DNA of 64,000 nt from Deferribacteres bacterium (GTDB taxonomy: Bacteria > Chrysiogenota > Deferribacteres > Deferribacterales > Geovibrionaceae). Both the position numbers and the translations under genes were made by a program. How positions within the stretch are numbered: the stretch's first letter is position 1; every line of letters begins with the position of its first letter. Shown here piece by piece: positions 17,787-26,081 of this stretch. The stretch is taken from the NCBI GenBank assembly GCA_023395255.1, contig JAEWZN010000003.1, positions 372,001 through 436,000 of the forward strand, read 5' to 3'. The notes below the pieces were generated by a model. The model was given only the letters and a program-made list of their open reading frames with translations. It was not told the origin of the DNA and searched no databases.

Positions 17787-19471
17787 CAGCGCGCCTCCTG
17801 CATAGCGGTTTTAACAGCCGTTTTCATCTCTATGCCCGAAGTCTTCCACGCTGCGTATGCAAAAAGAACTCCAAGCCCGAAAACAGTGAGGTCAAACCCG
17901 GCTATAATCGCATTCCCCTGAGCTATCGCGCTGAACAGGTTCACCTTGGAGGTGAAGGCATTCAGTACGGGCATGAGGCAGTAGAGCACAGCGCAGAGCG
18001 TAAGCTGTTCCGTCCATGCTTTTTTTGCGGGTCTTATCAGCGGATGCAGGCAGCAGATAAGCCATGCAGTGAAAAACATCCGTATTTCCCAGCCGGATCT
18101 TGAGGCGAGATCAAAAGGGAGGAGCCTGTTTGACCAGAAATGCACGCCCGTAGCGGCGATAAGGCCTGTTATTCCGCCAATGTTAAGCACCTCGACAAGC
18201 TTTCTTCCGAAGGATTTATCCATTGCTTTGGCTTTTTTGTTTGTCCAGATTATGAGCCCCGTGCCTACCATCACAGTACCTAGGGTGCCTGAGATGAAGA
18301 ACAGCCATCTTGTGAATGTATCTGCAAATCTGGCAAGGTGGAGCGAGCTTAAAACATTCATAGTTGCGGCGATTTTGTTCGGGGCTTCGGTTACTGACTC
18401 TCCCATGAACCTGCCGTTTGATCCTTTATAAACAGCTTTCACGGAGGAGCCGCTCCCTCTTCCTGTTGCGGTTATGCTTTTTCTGCCGACAGGGGTTATT
18501 TCCATTATCATATTGTTTTTACCCTGATTGCTGATCGCTATACGCTCAATTTTTGAACCGAGCCTTTCCTCAGCGTCCTGCAGTATAGGGGCTAAGGGAG
18601 CGAGCTTCACCCTTTCGGTTACGGTTTCCGCCTGCCTCTGCTGCTGGTTCTGGGCGGGCATTCTGCGTAGGCCGTCCGTGTTCCACGGAAGCAGAATCAT
18701 CATAAGCAGAACCAGACCGGAGTAGGTGATCATAATATGGTAGGGGAGGGCGAGGACGGCGGTGAATATGTGTGCGTCTATCCATGTTCTCGTCCCTTTC
18801 TTTCTGCGGAAAGTAAAAAAGTCCGCAAATATTCGTTTATGGATTATTACGCCGCTGATTATGGCTATGAACATAACCATTGTGGCGGCTCCGATTATTT
18901 TTCGCCCGGTGATTCTGTCCATGCCGTACAGCTCCACATGGAAGCGGTAGAGGAATGTTCCTCCCCTTGTCTCTCTGGGGATGATGCGCTCGCCTGTCTG
19001 AGAGTCGAGGTAGTGAACTGCCATAGGTATTCTCATGGGGGGTGCATCAGTCTGCTGAGTGTTCCCCGCTTCGGGCTGTTCTCTGCTTTCCGGTGCTGCT
19101 GCGCGTTCTCTTCTCTCGCCTGCGGGGCGGTTGTTTTCCTCTCCGGGCTGGCGTTCCCTCCGCGGACGTTCGGTATTCTGCGCGGCGGGCTGTTCTCTGA
19201 ATGCCACCTGAGTTACCCTGCTTCTTTCTGTCGGCAGAGCTATTGACCATGATGATGATTCAGGGGCTACTCTGTCAAGGTAGTCCGCCGCCAGCATGGC
19301 TTCATTTCCCGCGGGTGCTGAACCGTGCAGTTCCGGCTGCATCCAGTAGGTTATTTCGTTTCTGAAATATGAGTAGGTTCCGGTGAAGAAAATGGCGAAA
19401 AGGAGCCAACCTATTATCAGCCCGCTCCATGAATGGAGCCAGCCTATTGACTGACGGAATTTATCTCTCAT
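17786..19471 (-). CDS. PepSY-associated membrane protein, iron-uptake (PiuB/FoxB-like) type
   Basis: 561-residue inner-membrane protein of the PepSY_TM family, proposed in some members to reduce or process ferric siderophores at the membrane. It begins WLHSWSGLIIGWLLFAIFFTGTYSYF (first helix with histidine), has further helices with paired histidines (DAHIFTAVLALPYHIMITYSG; NVLSSLHLARFADTFTRWLFFISG) and four or five C-terminal segments. Start ATG 19471 is chosen over a longer frame because it begins in the conserved helix and overlaps the upstream stop. Odd: a charged R/E/P-rich loop at about 95-145, absent from the paralogue at 28859-30403. Confidence 0.88.
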   Translation of the reverse strand: MRDKFRQSIGWLHSWSGLIIGWLLFAIFFTGTYSYFRNEITYWMQPELHGSAPAGNEAMLAADYLDRVAPESSSWSIALPTERSRVTQVAFREQPAAQNTERPRRERQPGEENNRPAGERRERAAAPESREQPEAGNTQQTDAPPMRIPMAVHYLDSQTGERIIPRETRGGTFLYRFHVELYGMDRITGRKIIGAATMVMFIAIISGVIIHKRIFADFFTFRRKKGTRTWIDAHIFTAVLALPYHIMITYSGLVLLMMILLPWNTDGLRRMPAQNQQQRQAETVTERVKLAPLAPILQDAEERLGSKIERIAISNQGKNNMIMEITPVGRKSITATGRGSGSSVKAVYKGSNGRFMGESVTEAPNKIAATMNVLSSLHLARFADTFTRWLFFISGTLGTVMVGTGLIIWTNKKAKAMDKSFGRKLVEVLNIGGITGLIAATGVHFWSNRLLPFDLASRSGWEIRMFFTAWLICCLHPLIRPAKKAWTEQLTLCAVLYCLMPVLNAFTSKVNLFSAIAQGNAIIAGFDLTVFGLGVLFAYAAWKTSGIEMKTAVKTAMQEAR

Positions 19472-19758
19472 TGCCCGCTCCACGGAAGCAGGAGCAGACC
19501 GCCAAGGACAGCGGCGGGAATGCAGATCCCAAGCCATGCTTTAATTGTTTTAATATTTGCAAAAGTCCATATCACCGCACATGTGTAGATGATAAAAAAC
19601 AGCATGTTGCCTGTTATTGAGGCGTATCTGGCCTCAAAGGGAACAAGGCGTGTGATCCATATTGCGGCAAATGCGGAAAGTATGTACCCGCCCACGATTG
19701 CCAGAAAAATACGGGAGGCTGTTTCAAGCCTGTATTTTAGTCCTGAATAGCTGGTCAT
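19468..19758 (-). CDS. DUF3649 family small membrane protein
   Basis: 96 residues, three hydrophobic segments, starting TSYSGLKYRLETASRIFLAIVGGY. DUF3649 proteins occur beside PepSY and DUF3325 proteins in iron uptake loci. ATG at 19758 is supported by AGGGGGTCAG just upstream; the open frame extends further to 19890 but without a start signal. It overlaps the PepSY start (ATGA). Confidence 0.82.
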   Translation of the reverse strand: MTSYSGLKYRLETASRIFLAIVGGYILSAFAAIWITRLVPFEARYASITGNMLFFIIYTCAVIWTFANIKTIKAWLGICIPAAVLGGLLLLPWSGQ

Positions 19759-19905
19759 TCTGACCCCCTGTAAATAAGTAATGTCTGATTTGAGGAAGCA
19801 GCCGGGAAGCACTGTTTCCGTTTTTGCTGCCGACACGTTCTGAATCTCTGAAAAGGGCGGATTTCGGGGCTTATGAGGCGAAGCCTCCAAGCATATGTCA
19901 GCATT

Positions 19906-19940
19906 TGGATAACAATTTTATTAGTGAGTGTCAATATTTT
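19906..19940 (-). promoter_or_regulatory. Candidate iron-type promoter for the DUF3649-PepSY-DUF3325 operon
   Basis: On the minus strand TTGACA (19934-19929), 17 nt, TATCCA (19911-19906). Read on the plus strand it contains TTAG-N6-TCAATATTTT, a motif with identical spacing at 22627 and 30757. Confidence 0.5.
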
Positions 19941-19964
19941 TCATCCCTTCTAACTTGTGAAAGA

Positions 19965-19992
19965 ATGCAGGCCTCTTTGATGAGACCTGCAT
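19965..19992 (-). terminator. Terminator after the TonB-dependent receptor gene
   Basis: ATGCAGGTCTC and its near-perfect complement GAGGCCTGCAT form a stem on the minus strand, followed by TCTTTC. It separates the receptor gene from the downstream promoter. Confidence 0.7.
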
Positions 19993-20008
19993 GAATGTTA
20001 TAAATGAT

Positions 20009-22303
20009 TTAGAATTTTACGTTTACTGATGCCCAGTAGCTGCGTGCTTTCTGGATTACGTTGTAGTCGTTCAGATATGTGATGTCGCCTGAATCTGCAT
20101 AGCTTCCGTTTGAGTTAGCATCGTTGTAGATCACTCTGTACTTGCTGAAATCTTTATCAAGCAGGTTGTTCACGCGGGCGTTGAATGTCACGTTTTCGGA
20201 AAGTTTAAGCGAGCCTCCCAGATGGAAAAGGAGAGATTTCTTGTACTTGAACTCGTGGCTTACACCGTTCAGGGTGTATGTTCCGCCTGTTCTTTCACCG
20301 CTGTAGTTGGCATTCAGGAAAAGCATAAGTTTCGGGTTTGCATACCAGTCAAGGGTAGCGTTTGCCATATGCTCAGCCGTGTCGGTGAGGGGTTTGCCTT
20401 TTTCATCGCCTTTTGTGATTTCAGAATCCGTATAAGTGTAGTTAGCTCTGAAAGAAAGCCCGTAAGGAAGCTGAACCTTTCCTGCTACCTCAAGACCTTT
20501 TATCTCAGCCTCATCAAGGTTGCGCTTCTGTCTGTATGTGGTGTAGCCGCTGCCTATCTGATCCCATCCGTCACCGAAATCAACAATTACGGTTTCTCCT
20601 GAGGCTATTTTATCTTCGAACTTGTTCATGAAGACAGTCGCGTTGAAGCTGTGTCCGGCTTTTGCTTCCCAGTAGACGGCAAGCTCGCTGTTTACGCTTG
20701 TTTCAGGCTTGAGATCCGGATTGCCGACCCATGGGCTTGTGCCCTGACCGCCGAAACCTGTTATTCCCGCATAGAGATCACTGGCTTTTGGCGCTTTGTA
20801 GCCTGTGCTTACGCCGCCTTTTACAGCCCATTCATCGTTAATATCAACAACAGCATACACACGCGGGCTTAAGTGACCGCCGAATTCGTTGTGGTGGTCA
20901 TAGCGAAGTCCGCCAGTGAGGGTAAGAAATTGAAGAGCCTTCCAGCTGTCCTCCGCAAAGAGCGACCACTGGCGGTGTTCCTGCACTGTACCCGCATCGT
21001 AGCTTCCGTCCTTGAGTCCGAAAACTCCGTCCTCCATCTCGGCATCAATATACTGACCGCCGAATATTATGTGGTGTGCTCCCAGAGGCAGTTCGTATTT
21101 TGCATCCAGAGTGTACTGGCGTGTTTCAAGGGGTCTGTCCGCACGGGGAAAGAGGGCTAAGAAGGCCGCTCTCTCATCCGCTGAAAGCTGAGAAAGGAAA
21201 GCTTCATAGCTGCTTGCGGGATAAGCAGTTTTAAGATCCTGCACAAGAAGACGCTCTGACGCGGTGAGGGGCATGGAGCGCCCTTCGTTTGCTGTTTCCA
21301 CATAGGAAAGCCTCAGTTCGCTTTTGCCGAGGTTCCAGTCCGCATTATGGGTAACAGACCACTGGTCGCGCCTGAACTTCATTGTTTCGTGGTAGCCGAC
21401 ACGCTGGTTTCTCCATATGGTTTCTATGCTGTCCACTGTTCCGAGGTTGCTTTCAGTGTTGTCATACTCCTGATTGGATGTATCGTAGTCAACCTTTATG
21501 GTGTGTGCCTTGTTAGGAGTGAAAGTAACACCGACACCGAGGTTCCATGTTTTGTTTTCCGCGGTTTTGCCCCATCCGCCGAAGCCCAGTGTGCGGTCAT
21601 ATGTCACTCCGTCGGGGGCTGTTACTGATTCAAGAGCAGGGGCTGATTCCTCACGGTCAAATATGCTTCCGTAAAGGCTTACACCTATTTTACCTGCTAT
21701 AATTGGACCCATTATGCTGAAACTCTGGGTGGTGTCGTCACCAAAGCCTGAATCTTCCTGAAAGTTGCGGCTGAATGTTGCCGAACCTGTCCAGCGGTCA
21801 GCAACTTTCTTGGTTATGATGTTAATTACGCCGCCCATGGCATCCGCACCGTAAAGGGTTGACATGGGGCCTCTGATAACCTCGATTCTCTCTATCATGT
21901 CAAGGGGCGGAATATGGTTAAACTGGTTGCCGCCGAAGCTGTTGGGGTATATATCCCCTATGTTGCTCTGGCGTTTGCCGTCGATCATGACAAGGGTGTA
22001 ATCCGATCCCATACCCCTTATGCTGATGGTTCCCTGTCCGGTCTTGTCCACTGTTTCGCCTATGTCGATCCCTTCTATGTCCCTTACAGCGTCAAGAAGG
22101 GTGATATAGGGCTTTCTGTCCAGCTCTTCCCTTGTGATAACAGAAATGCTGGCGGGAGCATCCTTGATTTTCTGCTCGTAGCCTGCGGCGGTAACCACCA
22201 CAGATTCAAGCTGGATTGTTTCCTCGGCTGATGCCGGCATTGCAAAAGCGCCTGCTGTCAGCGTCAGTGCGCATAAGCTGCGCAGTTTGGCACGTAAATT
22301 CAT
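20009..22303 (-). CDS. TonB-dependent outer membrane receptor, siderophore type
   Basis: 764-residue receptor. Signal peptide ends MPASA-E; the TonB box region is near ESVVVTAAG; plug domain runs about 40-170 (EGIDI, IRGMGSDYTLVMIDGKRQ, IEVIRGPMSTLYGADAMGGVINIITKK); a 22-strand barrel ends in the expected aromatic SVNVKF. It resembles the FepA/CirA group of catecholate siderophore or colicin receptors; ligand unproven. ATG 22303 has CCGGAGG upstream. Preceded by a leader of about 300 nt with several hairpins, and followed by the PepSY iron module. Energised presumably by the ExbB-ExbD-TonB set at 45865-47549. Confidence 0.92.
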   Translation of the reverse strand: MNLRAKLRSLCALTLTAGAFAMPASAEETIQLESVVVTAAGYEQKIKDAPASISVITREELDRKPYITLLDAVRDIEGIDIGETVDKTGQGTISIRGMGSDYTLVMIDGKRQSNIGDIYPNSFGGNQFNHIPPLDMIERIEVIRGPMSTLYGADAMGGVINIITKKVADRWTGSATFSRNFQEDSGFGDDTTQSFSIMGPIIAGKIGVSLYGSIFDREESAPALESVTAPDGVTYDRTLGFGGWGKTAENKTWNLGVGVTFTPNKAHTIKVDYDTSNQEYDNTESNLGTVDSIETIWRNQRVGYHETMKFRRDQWSVTHNADWNLGKSELRLSYVETANEGRSMPLTASERLLVQDLKTAYPASSYEAFLSQLSADERAAFLALFPRADRPLETRQYTLDAKYELPLGAHHIIFGGQYIDAEMEDGVFGLKDGSYDAGTVQEHRQWSLFAEDSWKALQFLTLTGGLRYDHHNEFGGHLSPRVYAVVDINDEWAVKGGVSTGYKAPKASDLYAGITGFGGQGTSPWVGNPDLKPETSVNSELAVYWEAKAGHSFNATVFMNKFEDKIASGETVIVDFGDGWDQIGSGYTTYRQKRNLDEAEIKGLEVAGKVQLPYGLSFRANYTYTDSEITKGDEKGKPLTDTAEHMANATLDWYANPKLMLFLNANYSGERTGGTYTLNGVSHEFKYKKSLLFHLGGSLKLSENVTFNARVNNLLDKDFSKYRVIYNDANSNGSYADSGDITYLNDYNVIQKARSYWASVNVKF

Positions 22304-22701
22304 CAATATCCTCCGGATAAATAATTTGGGCGGTCGCTTTTAAGCGATCGTCCTGCCCCTTGTTTACTTTCTCTCTGGTAATAAAGAGAAATTTATATAT
22401 TCATTATTTTTTTGAGTTTAAACACACTTTCATCACCGCGTTAATCACGCATACTATTGCCGGATATGCCTTTTTGGTTAATCAGACATTTTGGTAAGGC
22501 AATAGACCGCGTACCTTTTAAAGGCGCGGCAGGTAAAAAACTGAAACTTCTGTGAATCTCTTAGAACGGATTTCAAGAAACTGAGCAGACTGCTCACATG
22601 GAATTTATAATTTAATAGAATACGAGTTAGATAATGTCAATAAAATTTTATAGATCTAAATTATATTTTTCTATTGATTCCGTCAGGCTTGTATCAGGCT
22701 T
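22304..22701 (-). other. Structured leader and promoter region of the TonB-dependent receptor
   Basis: About 400 bases without a gene. A promoter at 22612-22640 would give a 5' leader of about 300 nt. Hairpins within it: TGAGCA/TGCTCA (22582-22596), CCGCG/CGCGG (22507-22529), TATTGCC/GGCAATA (22455-22504), GCGT/ACGC (22438-22450), TTTCTCT/AGAGAAA (22368-22391) and TCGCTT/AAGCGA nested in GGGC/GCCC (22328-22358). No cobalamin riboswitch boxes or other class I recognise. Confidence 0.5.
22612..22650 (-). promoter_or_regulatory. Promoter with shared iron-type motif, TonB receptor gene
   Basis: Minus strand TTGACA (22640-22635), 17 nt, TATTAA (22617-22612). On the plus strand TTAG (22627-22630), 6 nt, TCAATAAAATTTTA (22637-22650), identical in layout to 30757-30780. 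ATCTAA follows at 22653, giving a TTAGAT/ATCTAA inverted pair. Confidence 0.6.
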
Positions 22702-23421
22702 CTATGTTTTTATGAAATGCACAGCGGTTAAGATGAATAAAACCGTTTCGGTAAATTCTATCATCGCGCCCATGAGGTCTCCGGTTATCCCGCCCAGTGA
22801 AAAACGATAAAAAAAGAGGACGGAGAAAACGCAGAGAGCAAACACCAGATGAAACCATAGGAAGAACGGCAGACCGCTGAACCAGAACAGGGCGATCATG
22901 AACGGAATTATCTGCAAAAGAGCGGCTTTCCCCGCGCCTTCGGCGAACATTTTTCCTAAGCCTTCCTTACGGGCATAGGGGAGGGCGATCATCCCGATTA
23001 CGGCTGCGAAGCGCGCATATGCGGGGATTACAGCTATGAGCCATACATCTCCTGTCTGCGAGAAGGCGGACCATTTGGCGAGAAGCAGCAGCACAACAGC
23101 CACTATCCCCATGGAGCCGGCATGGGGGTCTTTCATTATCTCAAGCTTCCGCTCACGGCTCCGGTGGGAGAAGAGGGCATCCGCAGTGTCTATAAACCCG
23201 TCCAGATGGAGCGCTCCTGTCACCGCGGCGAGGTAGACGAGCATAAGCACGGGGCGGAGGAAGAAACCGTCCGTAACATGAGATACAGCCCACAGTCCGG
23301 CGCCGATAAAAAGCCCGGTGAGCGCGAAGTGCGGAATCATTGCGGCGGGTCTGTATTCCCCGCTTGTGCGTATTCTGATTACGGTGAGAAAGGATAAAGC
23401 CTGAATAAAGCCCTTCATCAT
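22702..23421 (-). CDS. cobS: Adenosylcobinamide-GDP ribazoletransferase (cobalamin synthase)
   Basis: 239-residue polytopic membrane enzyme joining AdoCbi-GDP and alpha-ribazole (phosphate), the last nucleotide-loop step. Conserved GALHLDGFIDTADALFSHRSRERKLEIMKDPHAGSMG near residues 85-120 holds the Asp-rich active site. It ends the operon cobU-cobT-cobS; its ATG touches the cobT stop. Confidence 0.93.
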   Translation of the reverse strand: MMKGFIQALSFLTVIRIRTSGEYRPAAMIPHFALTGLFIGAGLWAVSHVTDGFFLRPVLMLVYLAAVTGALHLDGFIDTADALFSHRSRERKLEIMKDPHAGSMGIVAVVLLLLAKWSAFSQTGDVWLIAVIPAYARFAAVIGMIALPYARKEGLGKMFAEGAGKAALLQIIPFMIALFWFSGLPFFLWFHLVFALCVFSVLFFYRFSLGGITGDLMGAMIEFTETVLFILTAVHFIKT

Positions 23422-24491
23422 TAATCCTTGCCGGAGACAGCCGCCTCCTCAAAGGTGGCTACATCACGGATAACCGCTGCGGCCAGATCGATTATCTGCA
23501 TAGCGGCGACAGCCCCGGTGCCTTCCCCCAGCCTCATGCCGAGATCAAGCACAGGTACAAGTCCGAGATGGCGGAGCATAAGCTTGTGCCCCGGCTCTTC
23601 GGAAACATGCCCCGCTATCATGTAGTCAAGGGTTTTCGGAGCGATGCTTGCCGCAATGAGAGCCCCTGCTGTGGAGATTATGCCGTCTATCACAACGGGG
23701 ATTCTGTGGTGCGCGGCGGCGATTATTGTTCCGGCTATGGCGCCTATCTCAAACCCGCCTACTTTGGCGAGAACATCCAGCCCGTCCTTGGGGTTAGGTT
23801 TGTTTATCTCAATCCCCTGTTTGATGAGGTTTATCTTATTCAGGACTCTGTCATTTGTGAGGCCGGAGCCCATGCCTGTCATCACTTCCACAGTTTCGCC
23901 TGTGATGACGCTGCCTATTGCGGAGGAGGGGGTGGTGTTCCCTATACCCATGTCCCCTGTGGCGACAAGGTTGAGGCCGTGTTTTCTGATCTGTTCGCTT
24001 GTAACATCATATCCGGCGAGGATGCACTGTTTCGCCTGCTCTGCGGTCATGGCGGGTTCAGCAGAGAAGTCCTTTGTTCCGGAGGCGGTTTTGCGCTGAA
24101 AAAATTCGGCGTTCTCGGATATTACCGCATCCTCCATGGAGTGCAGCGTTCCGGCATCAGTCACGAAAACTCTGGCTCCGGCGGCGTTGGATAAGGCGTT
24201 TATAGTCGCCATACCGCCCATGAAGGCTCCCATCATCTGCCCTGTCACTTCCTGCGGGAAGGCGCTTACCCCCTTAGCCGCTATACCGTGATCGCCCGCC
24301 ATCACGAAGACAGCGCGTTTATCGGTAACAGGTTTTAATGTGCCGTATATTGCGCAGAGTTTTTCGGATATATCATTCAGTCTGCCCATGGCTCTGGGCG
24401 GCATGATAAGGTTTGCCGTACGCTCACGGGCTTTTTCGTAAACCGTTTTGTTGCTCTCTTTGATGTCGGTGATTATCTGCTCAAGCCTCAT
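23421..24491 (-). CDS. cobT: Nicotinate-nucleotide-dimethylbenzimidazole phosphoribosyltransferase
   Basis: 356 residues, the normal CobT length. Makes alpha-ribazole phosphate from NaMN and a lower-ligand base. Conserved AGDHGIAAKGVSAFPQEVT, GDMGIGNTTPSSAI and the C-terminal LGMRLGEGTGAV with the catalytic glutamate are all present. The start overlaps the cobU stop by four bases. Confidence 0.95.
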   Translation of the reverse strand: MRLEQIITDIKESNKTVYEKARERTANLIMPPRAMGRLNDISEKLCAIYGTLKPVTDKRAVFVMAGDHGIAAKGVSAFPQEVTGQMMGAFMGGMATINALSNAAGARVFVTDAGTLHSMEDAVISENAEFFQRKTASGTKDFSAEPAMTAEQAKQCILAGYDVTSEQIRKHGLNLVATGDMGIGNTTPSSAIGSVITGETVEVMTGMGSGLTNDRVLNKINLIKQGIEINKPNPKDGLDVLAKVGGFEIGAIAGTIIAAAHHRIPVVIDGIISTAGALIAASIAPKTLDYMIAGHVSEEPGHKLMLRHLGLVPVLDLGMRLGEGTGAVAAMQIIDLAAAVIRDVATFEEAAVSGKD

Positions 24492-24997
24492 TTCTCCCCC
24501 TTAACATAAAGCGGCTGTCCCGCCACCATCAGTATTACTCTGTCCGCTTCGTCCGCTGTCTGCCTGTTTGCTGCCGCAGTGAGACGGACATACTCCCTCG
24601 TCAGCTTCTCGGCGGGAACAACGCCTGTGCTCACCTCGTTGGTGATTATTATCACGGGCTTGCCGCAGTTCTTGAGCGCTCTCAGGAACCTTTCGGTATA
24701 TTCAGCCGCAGGTTTCTTGTAATACAGAAGATTATTGATCCAGAAAGTGAGACAGTCCAGAACAATTATATCATTTTCCTCTGCTGCCTCTGTGAGTGCC
24801 TCATCAAGCTCCAGAGGCTCCTCGTAAGTGGTGTGGGTTTCGTCCCTTTCCTGTCTGTGTTTTTCTATTTTGAGCCCCATTTCGCTGTCGGTCACTTCCG
24901 CTGTTGCGATATAGGCTTTTTTTGAATACATTTCAGCAAGCTTAAGGGCGTAGGACGTTTTGCCCGTTCCCGCTCCGCCTGTTATCAGTGTGATCAT
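24488..24997 (-). CDS. cobU: Bifunctional adenosylcobinamide kinase/guanylyltransferase
   Basis: 169 residues with P-loop GGAGTGKTS (residues 7-15) and the family motifs KHRQERDETHTTYEEP (guanylylated His) and LDCLTFWINNLLY, NEVSTGVVPAEKLTREYVRL. Phosphorylates and guanylylates adenosylcobinamide. First gene of cobU-cobT-cobS, divergent from the aminotransferase gene at 25086. Confidence 0.95.
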   Translation of the reverse strand: MITLITGGAGTGKTSYALKLAEMYSKKAYIATAEVTDSEMGLKIEKHRQERDETHTTYEEPLELDEALTEAAEENDIIVLDCLTFWINNLLYYKKPAAEYTERFLRALKNCGKPVIIITNEVSTGVVPAEKLTREYVRLTAAANRQTADEADRVILMVAGQPLYVKGEK

Positions 24998-25028
24998 AAT
25001 TTATCTCCGTAAAAAACAAAATTATTGT

Positions 25029-25056
25029 ATGACAAGATCATTCTTTACGCTATAAA
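25029..25056 (+). promoter_or_regulatory. Candidate promoter of the 25086 operon
   Basis: ATGACA (25029-25034) and TATAAA (25051-25056) with 16-nt spacing, 30 bases before the GTG start of the aminotransferase gene. Confidence 0.4.
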
Positions 25057-25085
25057 ACATTATTATTTTAAAGGGGGAAACCCAC

Positions 25086-26081
25086 GTGAAGCAGGGAAAA
25101 CACGGCGGAGACATATATAAAGCGGCGGCGGAACTTAATGTGTCTCCGGCAGAAATAAGAGACTACAGCGGGAATGTGAGCCATATTCAGCCGAAGTGCC
25201 TCAGCGGGCTTAACCTGCCAGAGCTTATTTCCGTTCTGCCTGAGCCTGAATCCCGCACATTGAGAAGTGCGTACGCCGCTTCTCTTGGTGTGAATCCTGA
25301 GAACATCTGCGTGACGGCGGGCACTACGGAAGCTATCGAAAAGATATGCCGCATATTTTCGGGCAAAAGGGCAGATATTGCACTCCCTGCCTACTCTGAT
25401 TATGAGTATTTCTGCCGTATGTACGGAGTCAGCGTGAAGACCCATCCGCTGCTCGCTCCGGCGGATCTTAGCTTTATCTGTAATCCTAGCAACCCCACAG
25501 GTCGCACAACAGCCCGCAATGACCTGCTGGCGCTGATAAATGACAACCCCCAGACGATGTTTGTGGTTGATGAATCCTATATGCCCTTTCATGTTAATGA
25601 GCCTGATTTCACGCTGAAAAACTGTCTTTATGACAATCTCGCCGTTCTGCGGTCTTTCTCCAAAATTTTCGGTGTGCCGGGGCTGAGGCTCGGCTTTGTG
25701 ACTTCCGGCAATAGAGGGCTTATCGAAAAAATCAGCGGGTTTATGCCTCCCTGGAGCGTGAACAGCGTTGCTCAGGCCGCGGGTATGCTTCTTCTTAATG
25801 AAGACACCGCCGGAACAGCCGCCAAAACAGCAAAGCTCAAAAAAGCCTTTCTCCCTGAGCTTGACAGGTTCGGCTGGATAGAACCTCTGGAATCGGACGT
25901 GAACTTCATACTCTGCCGTCTGCACGGGGTGAGCTCCGGGGACGTTTTCAGCAGATGTTTCCGGCAGAAGGTGCTTATCCGCGACTGCGCCAATTTCACC
26001 GGGCTTGAGGGTGAGCACATACGCTTTTCCGTGCGGGGAGATATGCAGCCTTTGATCGATGCTCTGGAGAATGTGCTGTGA
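25086..26081 (+). CDS. cobD: PLP-dependent aminotransferase-fold enzyme, CobD/CobC threonine-phosphate decarboxylase type
   Basis: 331-residue fold-type I PLP enzyme related to histidinol-phosphate aminotransferase. Lys in RSFSKIFGVPGLRLGF binds PLP; CNPSNPTGR and the Asp in FVVDESYMPF are conserved. In cobalamin loci this family makes (R)-1-amino-2-propanol phosphate for CbiB, whose gene overlaps the 3' end. GTG start, GGGGG upstream. Confidence 0.82.
   Translation: MKQGKHGGDIYKAAAELNVSPAEIRDYSGNVSHIQPKCLSGLNLPELISVLPEPESRTLRSAYAASLGVNPENICVTAGTTEAIEKICRIFSGKRADIALPAYSDYEYFCRMYGVSVKTHPLLAPADLSFICNPSNPTGRTTARNDLLALINDNPQTMFVVDESYMPFHVNEPDFTLKNCLYDNLAVLRSFSKIFGVPGLRLGFVTSGNRGLIEKISGFMPPWSVNSVAQAAGMLLLNEDTAGTAAKTAKLKKAFLPELDRFGWIEPLESDVNFILCRLHGVSSGDVFSRCFRQKVLIRDCANFTGLEGEHIRFSVRGDMQPLIDALENVL

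Noticed and set aside
22304..22701. Possible second cobalamin riboswitch before the TonB receptor
   Set aside because: I read both strands for the conserved boxes (AGTCCCGC-ACTGT, AAGCCACTG, GAAGTCAGGATAC) and none is present.
25068..26018. Long open frame (316 codons) on the minus strand
   Set aside because: It lies wholly opposite the well-supported PLP enzyme gene; the translation is low in hydrophobic pattern, shows no family motif and has no plausible start signal.
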